DNA of 64,000 bases, from positions 30,584 to 94,583 of the forward strand of contig JAFSVU010000014.1 of NCBI GenBank assembly GCA_017444825.1, read 5' to 3'. Below are positions 16,711 through 25,275 of this stretch, piece after piece. This DNA is from Clostridia bacterium. Lineage in GTDB: Bacteria > Bacillota > Clostridia > UBA1212. The position numbers and the translations under genes were made by a program. Position 1 is the stretch's first letter. Each line of letters opens with the position of its first letter. Under the pieces are notes generated by a model, which saw only the letters and a program-made list of their open reading frames with translations, did not search any database and was not told the origin of the DNA.

Positions 16711-17568
16711 TCAATGTCTTTTAACGATCCCCTTTTGTCTCAGGGAGCTTTCATAACAAACCAATGTGGCCGCAAATCCCACGTTAAGCGACTCCACGCT
16801 GCCCAGCATCGGTATGATAACAGTGCTTGAAAAAGGCTTTCCACGCCAATCCGGCGTTATGCCCTTGTACTCGTTCCCGCACACCACGGCGATCCTGCCG
16901 GAGTAGTCCTCGTCAATGTAATTTTTCGTAGCGGTAAGGTCCGTCACCACAGTCTTGAAACCGTTCTTCTCAAGGAAACCGTAAAGCTCCTCCGCCTCAG
17001 CCTCCACGAATGGAACCGTAAAAGCAGCGCCAAGGCTCGACCTTATGAGCCTCGGATGGGTCATCCTGCAGCGCCTGTTAACGTAGATCGCAAATCCGCC
17101 CCCGCAGGCGTCAACTGTCCTAAGGATAGCGCCAATGTTCCCCGGCTGCTCAAGGCCGTCAAGCACGACCCCGGTCATGTTCTCACTGAGTTTTATGTCG
17201 CTGAGCCTCACCTTGGGAAGTACCGCAATTATAAAACAGTAATCCGCCCCGTCTCTGTCGCTGATCCTTCCGCAGGTCTTTTCCGATATGGCGTAGACTT
17301 CCTTTGCGGCCCTCATGACACCCGCGAGCTTCTCCGCGTTCTCTTCGGCCTCTTTCCTCTCCGGGCACACCAGGAACATCCTTATCTCGATATTGTTTTT
17401 CAGCAGCATGTCGCAGGCCCAGTCCCCTTCGCAAACGAAAAGTCTGTCCGCATCCGGATCCTCCGCATATTCCTCGGGGAGTTTTTTTGCCAGCACCAGT
17501 CTATTGGCAAGTCTGGCCTGGGGACTTCCCGCCCCTACTGCTGTGAGATTTTTGAAAATGTCTGTCAT
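16711..17568 (-). CDS. SpoU/TrmH-family RNA 2'-O-methyltransferase
   Basis: The 285-aa protein has the SPOUT motifs in order: motif 1 VLDGLEQPGNIGAILRTVDA at about residues 137-156, motif 2 VVCGNEYKGI at about 233-242 and motif 3 IIPMLGSVESLNVGFAATL at about 252-270. The N-terminal 100 residues resemble the L30e-like substrate-binding part. These enzymes form trefoil-knot dimers and methylate the ribose 2'-OH of rRNA or tRNA using S-adenosylmethionine. The target nucleotide is unknown. It lies in tandem with a second family member 15 bases upstream. Confidence 0.9.
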   Translation of the reverse strand: MTDIFKNLTAVGAGSPQARLANRLVLAKKLPEEYAEDPDADRLFVCEGDWACDMLLKNNIEIRMFLVCPERKEAEENAEKLAGVMRAAKEVYAISEKTCGRISDRDGADYCFIIAVLPKVRLSDIKLSENMTGVVLDGLEQPGNIGAILRTVDACGGGFAIYVNRRCRMTHPRLIRSSLGAAFTVPFVEAEAEELYGFLEKNGFKTVVTDLTATKNYIDEDYSGRIAVVCGNEYKGITPDWRGKPFSSTVIIPMLGSVESLNVGFAATLVCYESSLRQKGIVKRH

Positions 17569-17583
17569 CGGTCGGTCCCCCGG

Positions 17584-18384
17584 TCAATATTTGTCTTTGC
17601 GCAGCCTGTACACGCCAATGGCCGCCGCCACGGGAAGATTGAGCGAATCCACAGTATCCGCGTGCATGATCCTGACGGGCTGTCCCACATTGAGGAAGCT
17701 CTCCGGAAGCCCCGCCGCCTCGTTCCCGAGTATCAGCGTCGCAGGTCTTTCCGGGTCCGTTTCCACCGTTTCAATGGGTTTTCCATTCAGCATAAACGGG
17801 AAAAACTGCCTCTTACCGTCATTTCTTTCCGCAAGAGACTTTCTGTAGGCATCAAAGGTCTCAAATTCACTGATCCGGAGCCTGAACACCGCGCCCATCG
17901 ACGCTCGCACAGTTTTCGGGTTATACACATCACAGCATGGTGTTATAAGAGCCAGATCGAATATCTCAAAGGCCGCCATGGTCCTCATTATGGTACCCAG
18001 ATTTCCCATATCTCCGGGATTCACCAGCACCACGTGGTTCTCGCCGGGCTTCGGAAGCTCAAAGGACTTCTCAAACACCCCCACGGCGTAAACGTTCTCC
18101 TTCGGGTAGATCCGTGAGACCGCCTTGTCGTCGACAATAAACGGTATCCCGAGGGCCGCCGCCCGCTCTCTCAGCTTAACAACTCCGCCGTTTTCAAGGG
18201 AATTCTTCGTAACGACGATCTTTTTCAGAATCCCGGGCTTCACCTCAGCCAGCTCGCAGGTCGGAAACACACCGCAGGAATAGGAATAACCAATGTCTCT
18301 CTTGTACGGCTTAAGAGGCATCCCGTCAGAGGTGCCCTGAGCCTTTATATCCTCGCCTTTGCGATCAAAACTTTTTTCCGTCAT
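17584..18384 (-). CDS. second SpoU/TrmH-family RNA methyltransferase
   Basis: The protein (266 aa from the chosen start) has VLVNPGDMGNLGTIMRTMAAF (motif 1, longer variant of the PGNxG motif), TLILGNEAAGLP (motif 2) and IMHADTVDSLNLPVAAAIGVYR (motif 3). I start at the ATG behind AAGGA (CAAGGACTTCAAATG), because the in-frame upstream extension runs through a strong inverted repeat and has a Cys/Lys-rich, non-conserved look. Two diverged SpoU enzymes in tandem suggest separate RNA targets. The N-terminal part differs from its neighbour and includes a YSYSCGVFPTCELAE segment. Confidence 0.85.
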   Translation of the reverse strand: MTEKSFDRKGEDIKAQGTSDGMPLKPYKRDIGYSYSCGVFPTCELAEVKPGILKKIVVTKNSLENGGVVKLRERAAALGIPFIVDDKAVSRIYPKENVYAVGVFEKSFELPKPGENHVVLVNPGDMGNLGTIMRTMAAFEIFDLALITPCCDVYNPKTVRASMGAVFRLRISEFETFDAYRKSLAERNDGKRQFFPFMLNGKPIETVETDPERPATLILGNEAAGLPESFLNVGQPVRIMHADTVDSLNLPVAAAIGVYRLRKDKY

Positions 18385-18420
18385 TTGAAGTCCTTGAGGC
18401 AGGAAGCCCTTCTTATGCTC

Positions 18421-18457
18421 TAAATGCACGCATTTTTTCGGAAAACACGTGCATTTA
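18421..18457. repeat. inverted repeat with 10-bp perfect stem
   Basis: TAAATGCACG and its exact complement flank a 17-base centre that can itself pair (TTTTTTC / GAAAA). It lies after the flavodoxin stop and before the second SpoU gene. No T-run follows on the minus strand, so it may be a weak terminator, a processing site or a protein-binding site. Confidence 0.55.
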
Positions 18458-18515
18458 AGGCGTCGTTTGCGCACCGGTATTATTTTCCGGTCTATCTTCT
18501 TTTAAAAGACCTGCG

Positions 18516-19064
18516 TCAGGGTTTGAATATCGTCTTGCGGCGCTCAAACTCCTCCTGCTCGATCATCTTTGCGGCCTCGTCGGCAATGCCCTTGGCCCAT
18601 GTGGCGGCTTCGTCAAGTATCTTCTCGGTGTCCTCGTCCTTGTCCTCAAAAATAGGCTCTATGCAATGGTATCTGCCGAGTATGACCGAATCCTGAAGCT
18701 TCTTTGCGAACTTGTCAAGCGCCTTCTGACTGTCTGTCTCACCTGTGGAGAAAAGAGCGATCTTTCTGTCGTAGATCTTGATGACCTCGAACAGAGTATC
18801 AAAGACCGGGTTGTATCTGTCAAACCAAACCGGGGTTCCGATAAAAATGAGATCGTAGTCACGAGGGTCATGTTTGAACGGGAAAATACCGGGATGGCGT
18901 TTGAATGTTACCTCAAGCCAGAGGCGGAAACGGTCTATGCCGTAGGCATGCCTCTTACTGACGCGGACGATCTTGGACACATCGGCATCCGTTTTCTTCG
19001 CTATTGCCTCCGCGACGGCCTCAGTATTACCGTCAAGTGTCGTGTAAAGAACAAGAACTTTCAT
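18516..19064 (-). CDS. flavodoxin-like protein
   Basis: The 182-aa protein starts with the FMN-phosphate loop of flavodoxins (VLYTTLDGNTEAVAEAI, residues 4-20), followed by YDLIFIGTPVWFDRYNP at about 70-86 and a KIALFSTGE strand at about 100. It is a little longer than electron-transfer flavodoxins (140-170 aa), with an acidic helical end. It probably carries electrons or acts as an NAD(P)H-dependent quinone or flavin reductase; the partner is not evident. It has its own good promoter, so it is not simply part of the gyrA-mnmA transcript. Confidence 0.85.
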   Translation of the reverse strand: MKVLVLYTTLDGNTEAVAEAIAKKTDADVSKIVRVSKRHAYGIDRFRLWLEVTFKRHPGIFPFKHDPRDYDLIFIGTPVWFDRYNPVFDTLFEVIKIYDRKIALFSTGETDSQKALDKFAKKLQDSVILGRYHCIEPIFEDKDEDTEKILDEAATWAKGIADEAAKMIEQEEFERRKTIFKP

Positions 19065-19114
19065 CTGCCTGACAAATTCTCCTTTCGGGAATTTTTGAAT
19101 TTCGATACCTTTTG

Positions 19115-19143
19115 ATTTTACAACGAAAACGCCCTCAAGTCAA
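19115..19143 (-). promoter_or_regulatory. sigma-A promoter of the flavodoxin gene
   Basis: The minus strand reads TTGACT, 17 bases, TAAAAT. The -10 box is about 50 bases before the flavodoxin start codon. Box quality and spacing are near ideal. Confidence 0.8.
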
Positions 19144-19168
19144 TAATATTACCGACCGCAGGGAGGCC

Positions 19169-19190
19169 CCGTTTAAGCTCATTTAAACGG
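19169..19190. other. short hairpin after mnmA
   Basis: CCGTTTAA and its exact complement TTAAACGG form an 8-bp stem with a six-base loop just after the mnmA stop. On the mnmA strand no T-run follows, so termination there would be weak. The opposite strand has TTTTT directly after the stem. Confidence 0.4.
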
Positions 19191-19193
19191 TTT

Positions 19194-20270
19194 TTAGACG
19201 ATCTCGCCCCCGCAAAAGACCTCATCTTCGTCGTAAAAAACCGCAAACTGTCCCGGTGCCGCAGCTCTCACGGGCTTTTCGAGGACCGCCGTAAGTATCC
19301 CGGTCCCGGGGTCATAGGTGACCGACGCGGGTACGGTCTTCTGACCGGATCTGGTCTTTACAAGAAGGCCCTTTTTTTCAAGGGGCGGCGTCTCGCCTTC
19401 GTACAGCCAGGGGAAATTCACGTCCCTGACCTTAAGAATCCCGGAGTAGAGCAGCTCGTCACGGCCCATTATGACCGCTCCGTCCTCGGGCCGCTTTCCG
19501 ATCACGTAGAGGGGTTCCTCACCGAGAGTCATGCCCACGCCCTTCCGCTGGCCTATGGTAAACCTCTCCATGCCCCCGTGGGTGCCAAGCACGCGGCCGT
19601 TTACGTCGATAAAGCTTCCGGGCTTTCTGGCCCTGCCCTTCTCATCGTAGTAGCGCTCGATGACTTCCACGTAGTTTCCGTCCGGCACGAAGCAGATGTC
19701 CTGGCTGTCCCGCTGGTTTGCATTGTCAACGCCCGCAAGCCTCGCGATCTCCCGGGTCTCGTCCTTTGTTTCGATATCCGCCAGCGGGAAAAGCACGTGT
19801 TCCATGATCTTCGGAGCCAGCCCGAAAAGAAAATATGACTGGTCCTTTGCGGCGCTTCCGGCTTTTTTCAGCCTGGGGCGGTCGACATTGGTTATTCTCG
19901 CATAGTGGCCCGTGGCAACGTAATCAAAACCAAGGGACCGCGCCTTTTCGTAGAAGAGACCGAATTTAATGTGTTTGTTGCAGACGACACATGGGTTCGG
20001 GGTCCTGCCGGCCTCATAGGAAGCGCAGAAAGCGTCCATGACCCGCTCCTTGAACTCCTGCTCCATTTCGAATACAAAAAAATCAATGCCCAGAACTTCA
20101 GCGGCTTTTTTCGCCCTTTCCACCTGGGCGTCGCAACCCGGGAGAAGTCTCATTATCGCACCGGCGACCTTAAAACCTCTCTCGAGAAGGAGCTTAACCG
20201 CTACCGTGCTGTCCACGCCGCCGCTCATGGCGACGAGGACTTTCCTGCTGCATTGATCTTTTTCTGTCAT
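19194..20270 (-). CDS. mnmA: tRNA-specific 2-thiouridylase MnmA
   Basis: The 358-aa protein has the PP-loop AMSGGVDSTVAVKLL at residues 13-27, the nucleophile Cys in TPNPCVVCNKHIKFG at about 96-110, the second catalytic Cys in DSQDICFVPDG at about 196-206, and TIGQRKGVG at about 245. MnmA activates U34 of tRNA-Lys, Glu and Gln with ATP and inserts sulfur from a cysteine desulfurase relay. Length and motifs are complete. It starts three bases after the gyrA stop, so the two are tightly coupled. Confidence 0.96.
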   Translation of the reverse strand: MTEKDQCSRKVLVAMSGGVDSTVAVKLLLERGFKVAGAIMRLLPGCDAQVERAKKAAEVLGIDFFVFEMEQEFKERVMDAFCASYEAGRTPNPCVVCNKHIKFGLFYEKARSLGFDYVATGHYARITNVDRPRLKKAGSAAKDQSYFLFGLAPKIMEHVLFPLADIETKDETREIARLAGVDNANQRDSQDICFVPDGNYVEVIERYYDEKGRARKPGSFIDVNGRVLGTHGGMERFTIGQRKGVGMTLGEEPLYVIGKRPEDGAVIMGRDELLYSGILKVRDVNFPWLYEGETPPLEKKGLLVKTRSGQKTVPASVTYDPGTGILTAVLEKPVRAAAPGQFAVFYDEDEVFCGGEIV

Positions 20271-20273
20271 ATA

Positions 20274-22964
20274 TCAGATATCTTCGCTGTTCTCGGGTTC
20301 TTGTTCACCGTCTGCAGCGTCTTCTTCACTGCCCTCGGGCCCTTCCGGGACTTCGAGCTCTCCTTCATTGGTTTCGAGTTCCCCGTTCACGCTTTCGGCC
20401 TCATTTTCCGCGCCTTCAAGATCCTCTTCGCTCTCGGGAGCAGCCTCGGGCTTGGACGTCTCTTCGTCCGACATTGCGACTGTGGTGAAGCTTACCACAG
20501 GGTTATCGGCGGTTGCCTTCATAAGCGTTACGCCGGATGCAACTCTTCCCGTGGTGCTGATATCCCTAACGTGGATCCTGATGACCGTGCCCGTGAGGTT
20601 GATGATCATCACGTCTTTATCGTCACCTGCGACCACCAGTCCGCAGAGAGGTCCTGTCTTTTCGGTGACTCTGTAGCTTCTCATACCCTTTCCGCCTCTG
20701 CCGTGCTCGCTGAAATCGGACGCGGGCGTGCGCTTACCGAAGCCGTTCTCGGAAATGAACAGCACTTTATCCTCCGGATCTCTCACCACGTCAAAACCAA
20801 TGACGTAATCGTCTGCGCCGGGTCTTATCGCAATGACGCCGAAGGACGTTCTGCCCACAGCTCTTGCCAGCTCGCCGTCGAATTTAACGGTGAAGCCCTT
20901 CTTTGTGCAGACTATGAATTTATCGCCGTCATTGGTCAGTATCGCATTAACGAGTTCGTCTCCCTCGCGAAGATCGACCGCTCTCAGGCCCGACTTTCTC
21001 AGGTTCTTGTAAAGATCCAGTCTCGACTTCTTTACGATGCCGTTCTTTGTGCACATTGTGAGGTACTGGGCGTCTTCAAAGGATCTGATGGGTATGATGG
21101 TCTGGACTTTTTCCGAGGGCTCGAGCGGGATCAGGTTTACGATCGGCATGCCCTTGGCGGTGCGTCCCGCGTCAGGAATTTCATAGCCCTTAATTCCGAA
21201 CAGCCGTCCGAAGTTCGTGACGAACATGACCAGATCGTGGGATGAAACAACTATGAGGTGCTGGATGAAATCCTCCTCTTTCGTGGTAAGTCCGAGGACG
21301 CCCTTTCCGCCTCTGTTCTGAGCTCTGTAGGTGTCGGAAGGAGTGCGCTTCACGTAGCCGTGCTGTGTAAGGGTGATGGCGATGTCCTTTTCTTCGATGA
21401 GGTCCTCAAGAGGTATCTCGTTTTCCGCGTCAAGGATCTTCGTGCGTCTGTCGTCGCCGTACTTTTCCTTGATGGCAATGAGCTCGCTCTTTATAACGTC
21501 GAACATCTTAACGTCATCGTCCAGGAGAGACGTGAAATAGGCAATGTCGGCAAGCTTCTGGTTGTATTCCTCCAGTATCTTGTCGCGCTCAAGTCCGGTG
21601 AGTCTTCCCAGGCGCAGGTCAACGATATATTGTGCCTGTCTCTCGGTGAAATCGAACCTTTCCATGAGCTTTTCCTTGGCTTCCTGTTCGAGTCTGGAGC
21701 TGCGGATTATCCTGATGACCTCCTCGATGTTATCGATGGCGATAAGCGTGCCTTCGAGGACGTGGGCTCTGTCTCTGGCTTTGTCCAGATCGAACTGGGT
21801 CCTTCTCGTTACCACGTTCTTCTGGTGGTCGATGTAGTATTTCAGCATCTCCTTCAGGTTTAGCTGTTTGGGCTCGTATTTGCCGTTCTCACCGGGGACC
21901 AGCGCCACCATATTCGCACAATATGCCTCCTGGAGAGGAGTATTTGCGTAAAGTTGATTGAGAAGCACGTTCGCATTAACGTGCTGCTTCAGCTCCATGA
22001 CTATACGAATGCCTTTTTTACTGTATTCGTCTCTGAGGTCCGAGATGCCTTCGATCCTCTTTTCCTTATGGAGGTCGGCTATTCTCTTAACCAATTGGGC
22101 GTTATTGACTTTGTACGGCAGCTCCGTGACGACTATTCTCTGCCTTCCGCCGGGCATGTCTTCGATGGCCGCTTCCGCCCTGACTACTATCCTGCCCTTT
22201 CCCGTGTGGTAAGCCTCCCTGATGCCCTGCCTGCCGATGATATTCGCAGCAGTGGGGAAATCCGGGCCTTTGATATACTGCATAAGGCCGTCGATGGTGA
22301 TATCGGGATCGTCTATCATGGCAACAACGCCGTCGATCACCTCGCGAAGATTGTGGGTCGGGATCTCTGTGGCCATACCGACGGCAATACCCGACGAACC
22401 GTTCACCAGAAGGTTCGGGAATCTCGAAGGCAGCACCTCAGGCTCCATCTCATGCTCGTCGAAATTGGGTCTGAAATCCACCGTGTTCTTCCTGATGTCG
22501 GCCACCATCTCGTTTGCGATCTTCGCCATTCTCGCCTCGGTGTACCTGGAGGCAGCCGGAGGGTCGTTGTCCCTCGAACCGAAGTTTCCGTTTCCGTCCA
22601 CCAGCACGTATCTCATGGAAAAATCCTGGGCAAGTCTTACCAGTGAATCGTAGATAGCGGCGTCTCCGTGGGGGTGATATTTACCCATAACATAACCAAC
22701 GGTGGTGGCGCATTTTCTGTAGGAACTGTCCGGTGTAAATCCCTGCTCAAACAGTGAATAAACGATCCTTCTGTGGACAGGCTTCATACCGTCTCTCACA
22801 TCCGGCAATGCCCGGTCGACAATAACGCTCATCGAGTACTCAATGAACGCCCTCTTCATTTCGGCTTCCACGTCAATGGGTTTAATTTTGTCCTTTATTA
22901 TCGGGGAATCCTGCACCGTTTCTTCTATTTCGCCGTTGTTGTTTTCGTTAATATCGTCTGCCAT
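20274..22964 (-). CDS. gyrA: DNA gyrase subunit A
   Basis: The 896-aa protein has the GyrA breakage-reunion domain with catalytic Tyr141 in SRYTEARM. The C-terminal beta-pinwheel includes QNRGGKG, the gyrase-specific GyrA box that wraps DNA, which argues against ParC. With GyrB it introduces negative supercoils using ATP. The quinolone-determining stretch reads HPHGDAAIYDSLV: the residue matching E. coli Ser83 is Ala102, and Asp106 matches Asp87. The last 55 or so residues are a Glu-rich acidic tail. No gyrB lies in the window. A consensus-like promoter is present upstream. Confidence 0.96.
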   Translation of the reverse strand: MADDINENNNGEIEETVQDSPIIKDKIKPIDVEAEMKRAFIEYSMSVIVDRALPDVRDGMKPVHRRIVYSLFEQGFTPDSSYRKCATTVGYVMGKYHPHGDAAIYDSLVRLAQDFSMRYVLVDGNGNFGSRDNDPPAASRYTEARMAKIANEMVADIRKNTVDFRPNFDEHEMEPEVLPSRFPNLLVNGSSGIAVGMATEIPTHNLREVIDGVVAMIDDPDITIDGLMQYIKGPDFPTAANIIGRQGIREAYHTGKGRIVVRAEAAIEDMPGGRQRIVVTELPYKVNNAQLVKRIADLHKEKRIEGISDLRDEYSKKGIRIVMELKQHVNANVLLNQLYANTPLQEAYCANMVALVPGENGKYEPKQLNLKEMLKYYIDHQKNVVTRRTQFDLDKARDRAHVLEGTLIAIDNIEEVIRIIRSSRLEQEAKEKLMERFDFTERQAQYIVDLRLGRLTGLERDKILEEYNQKLADIAYFTSLLDDDVKMFDVIKSELIAIKEKYGDDRRTKILDAENEIPLEDLIEEKDIAITLTQHGYVKRTPSDTYRAQNRGGKGVLGLTTKEEDFIQHLIVVSSHDLVMFVTNFGRLFGIKGYEIPDAGRTAKGMPIVNLIPLEPSEKVQTIIPIRSFEDAQYLTMCTKNGIVKKSRLDLYKNLRKSGLRAVDLREGDELVNAILTNDGDKFIVCTKKGFTVKFDGELARAVGRTSFGVIAIRPGADDYVIGFDVVRDPEDKVLFISENGFGKRTPASDFSEHGRGGKGMRSYRVTEKTGPLCGLVVAGDDKDVMIINLTGTVIRIHVRDISTTGRVASGVTLMKATADNPVVSFTTVAMSDEETSKPEAAPESEEDLEGAENEAESVNGELETNEGELEVPEGPEGSEEDAADGEQEPENSEDI

Positions 22965-23010
22965 TTTTCTTAAAAAATCTCCTTAACTAGTTTGGGTCAG
23001 GTACACTTTT

Positions 23011-23039
23011 ATTATATCATTTTTTGCCTCTCTTGTACA
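23011..23039 (-). promoter_or_regulatory. promoter of gyrA-mnmA
   Basis: The minus strand reads TGTACA, 17 bases, TATAAT. The -10 is perfect and the -35 has four of six consensus bases. It is about 47 bases before the gyrA ATG. Confidence 0.7.
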
Positions 23040-23094
23040 GTTTTTTCATCCCCGGTTCAAGGCCGGTTTTAGGCTTTGTCAGGCACAAACCAAT

Positions 23095-23131
23095 GAAATA
23101 AAAATAAGGCGGACCGTCTCTTTGGCCCGCC
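23095..23131 (-). terminator. rho-independent terminator of the sepF transcript
   Basis: On the minus strand an 8-bp GC stem (GGCGGGCC with GGTCCGCC, one G-U pair) is followed by TTATTTTTATTT. It lies 27 bases after the stop of the small membrane protein and before the gyrA promoter, so it separates the two transcripts. Confidence 0.8.
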
Positions 23132-23157
23132 GTGGATGCATTGGTTATTAACCCGTT

Positions 23158-23559
23158 TTACTCGTTGTTTTGCTCACCCTGATCGGTGTTTTCCGGTTGT
23201 TCTTCCTTCTTCTTTCCGAGCTGTCTCACCGCAAAGCCAAAGGCCGCTCCAAGTGCCGCAGTACCGCCGTAAAGGAGCAGGAAAAGCAGCTTCACAGCAC
23301 CGCCGCCGACACATATAAAGTGGGCAATAACGATGACGAACGCTCCGATAATGATCTCCTGAGTCGCAGGCACGCCCCGGTAAAAAGGTATCGCAAAGGT
23401 GGCAAAGGCAGCAAGAGGCAGAAACAGTCCCGCAGAGAAAAGGCTGAAGCCCTCACCCGTTATAATGAGGCCGATAATGAGCACAGTGCCGATGACCGCC
23501 ACATGCCGAAGAGCCACTTTTCCGTATTTGATTAGTGCAGCTAAAATGGCGGGGCCCAA
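23158..23559 (-). CDS. small integral membrane protein of unknown function
   Basis: The 133-aa protein has three to four predicted membrane helices (around residues 18-35, 39-58, 67-84 and 87-106), with VIGTVLIIGLII and LLFLLLYGGTAALGAAFGFAV as the clearest, and a charged, Gln/Glu-rich cytosolic tail (KKKEEQPENTDQ). I recognise no family. It follows sepF by 100 bases and precedes a terminator, so it may be the last gene of the sepF transcript and could be linked to division or the envelope; this is inference from position only. Confidence 0.6.
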   Translation of the reverse strand: MGPAILAALIKYGKVALRHVAVIGTVLIIGLIITGEGFSLFSAGLFLPLAAFATFAIPFYRGVPATQEIIIGAFVIVIAHFICVGGGAVKLLFLLLYGGTAALGAAFGFAVRQLGKKKEEQPENTDQGEQNNE

Positions 23560-23659
23560 AGCGCTTACCTCCCGTACCTCCCGGGTAAAAAAAGCCGCGA
23601 AGCTGAAATGTCCGCGGCTTGTGACGGCAGAAAAGCTGCCGCTGATCAGTCATCTTTCA

Positions 23660-24844
23660 TTACATTACGTCGAAGAATCCGCCTGCTCTCGGAGGCTCGC
23701 TGGGGGTGAACGAGAAGAAGTCGTTGGGATCCGGAACTTCTACCTTAGGAGCGGGTTTTGCCTTGGTTTTGTCCTCGGCCGGTGCCTGAGGTGCATCGAC
23801 GGAATTAATGAGGTTTACGTTTGAGGGAACCGCAATTAGAACAGCGGTGCTGGACTCAACGGAGATGATCTCGCTGAAGCTGGCGTCGCAGCCCTTGCAG
23901 CATCCGCAGAGATAATCGCTGAAGCGGATTCTTGTGTTCTTATCGGGGATCTCGCTGAGGTTGCACACGACAACGATTCCTTTCTTAAGAAGTGACCCGA
24001 CGAATGAAGCCTCTGAGATCTCCTTCGGTCTAAGTACCTGTACTGTCAAGTTATCCATTGATTTTCCTCCATAGTTGGTGGCGCGTGCAGCTCCGCCGCT
24101 GTAGGGTGTGCCCGAGGGTGTGCCTGCCGCCGCTGTCGTATTGAAACCAACAACCGCTTTTGCTCTCACCGCTTCGGCGTTATCGTCCGCTTTTACGGGC
24201 TCACTGCCAAATGCCAGTGTTCTGGACTCGTATCTTGTATTGGGGCGTGATCTGAACGTTACGGGCTCTGTGGCGCCGCTGAACGAGAAATCTCTCTCAG
24301 CCGAAGCGCTGCCGCGGATCTCTGAGCCGCGGTTTCCGGATGCAGTCACCGGTGATGCGAAAGGAACGCTCTGCGCAGGTTCCGAAGGCCTCGTATTTCC
24401 GAATACGACGGAACTGGATGCGGGAACTCTCTCCACTGCCGGTCTTCTCTCGAAGGAAGTGTTCCTTGCAAGTGAGAAATCAACGCTGGAGTTATCCTCG
24501 TAGCTGTCGATACCGGTGTATTCGTTCCTGTGGGCGTATATGCTGCCTCTGGATGCTGCCGCAGGCTCCGGTCTTCTCTCACGGGCCTCTACAGGCGCAG
24601 GTCTTTGTATTCTCTCGACCTCGCGCGGCTGCGGAGCAGGTCTTCTTGTGCGCTCAGGAATCTCTTTACGCTGCTCTGACATAGAAACAGCGGGCTTATT
24701 CTTCTTAACGTCGTCCTCCTCAAAGACCTCGTCCTCCTCCAGAAGAGCATCCTCTTCCAACGGACTGAACACGCCGACTACGTAATCTTTGATCTTGGTT
24801 GCGACGTTTTTCGCACCCGCAAAAAACTCACTTGATGAAGCCAT
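23660..24844 (-). CDS. sepF: SepF-like cell division protein with long linker and Cys cluster
   Basis: The C-terminal 110 residues carry a SepF (DUF552) core: LTVQVLRPKEISEASFVGSLL, then GIVVVCNLSEIPDKNTRIRFSDYL and SSTAVLIAVPSNVNL. SepF polymerises and tethers FtsZ to the membrane. The N-terminus (SEFFAGAKNVATKIKDYVVG) could be the membrane-binding amphipathic helix. Two features are odd. A disordered Arg/Pro/Ser-rich linker of over 200 residues makes the protein 394 aa, against about 150 for common SepF. The helix region of the core reads CGCCKGC, four Cys in seven residues, where no metal site is known. I start at MASSSEFF behind GAGGGGGAA; an in-frame extension upstream lacks a ribosome site. 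Its place near yggS matches the ylmE-ylmF order. Confidence 0.8.
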   Translation of the reverse strand: MASSSEFFAGAKNVATKIKDYVVGVFSPLEEDALLEEDEVFEEDDVKKNKPAVSMSEQRKEIPERTRRPAPQPREVERIQRPAPVEARERRPEPAAASRGSIYAHRNEYTGIDSYEDNSSVDFSLARNTSFERRPAVERVPASSSVVFGNTRPSEPAQSVPFASPVTASGNRGSEIRGSASAERDFSFSGATEPVTFRSRPNTRYESRTLAFGSEPVKADDNAEAVRAKAVVGFNTTAAAGTPSGTPYSGGAARATNYGGKSMDNLTVQVLRPKEISEASFVGSLLKKGIVVVCNLSEIPDKNTRIRFSDYLCGCCKGCDASFSEIISVESSTAVLIAVPSNVNLINSVDAPQAPAEDKTKAKPAPKVEVPDPNDFFSFTPSEPPRAGGFFDVM

Positions 24845-24948
24845 CAAATATTCCCCCTCATCTTCTGTAAACTCAAAATTTTTTCTTAGGTATGGCCAAT
24901 GCGAACTGCTCCGAAAAGCCGGCCCGCCGCGGATAAAATACACACTGT

Positions 24949-24977
24949 ATTTTAATATATTTATACCCGCTTTGCAA
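24949..24977 (-). promoter_or_regulatory. sepF: sigma-A promoter of sepF
   Basis: The minus strand reads TTGCAA, 17 bases, TAAAAT in a very A/T-rich stretch, about 105 bases before the sepF start. The spacer holds a second TATAAAT-like run. The 186-base gap holds nothing else recognisable. Confidence 0.75.
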
Positions 24978-25030
24978 TACCCAAATAATTCCGATTTACA
25001 GATAAAATTTTTGATTTCCCCCTGTTAATT

Positions 25031-25240
25031 TCACTTGCCGGCATTTCGGGAGGACCCGTCCGCCACGTCCTGTTTCAGATCGTCCACCTTCATGCTGAAA
25101 GGTATGCCGTTCTCCGAAACAAGGCGTGAAATACACATACGCAAATACGTCGGCAGGTCGATGCCCAGCTTACTGCAAATAGCTATAGCTTCATCTCTTG
25201 ACTTTTCATCAGTCCTGAATTGAACCAGGTTGGTGGACAA
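25031..25240 (-). CDS. RelB/DinJ-family antitoxin without a visible toxin
   Basis: The protein (69 aa) starts at a TTG behind AAAGGAGGAGG. It has the RHH-type RelB/DinJ pattern: NLVQFRTDEKSRDEAIAICSKLGIDLPTYLRMCI, then GIPFSMKV near the end, where antitoxins normally continue into a toxin-neutralising tail. Such proteins bind their own promoter as dimers and normally neutralise a RelE/YafQ-type mRNA endonuclease encoded next. No toxin-like gene follows: the next gene downstream is sepF, with its own promoter. An in-frame TTG 12 codons upstream overlaps the -10 box and cannot be the start. It may be a solitary regulator or the remnant of a toxin-antitoxin pair. Confidence 0.75.
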   Translation of the reverse strand: MSTNLVQFRTDEKSRDEAIAICSKLGIDLPTYLRMCISRLVSENGIPFSMKVDDLKQDVADGSSRNAGK

Positions 25241-25275
25241 GAACCAACGCCTCCTCCTTTTGCTTTTGTAGGACA

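Noticed and set aside
18385..18474. N-terminal extension of the second SpoU methyltransferase
   Set aside because: It runs through a strong inverted repeat, lacks a ribosome site and has no family similarity; AAGGA precedes the ATG at 18384.
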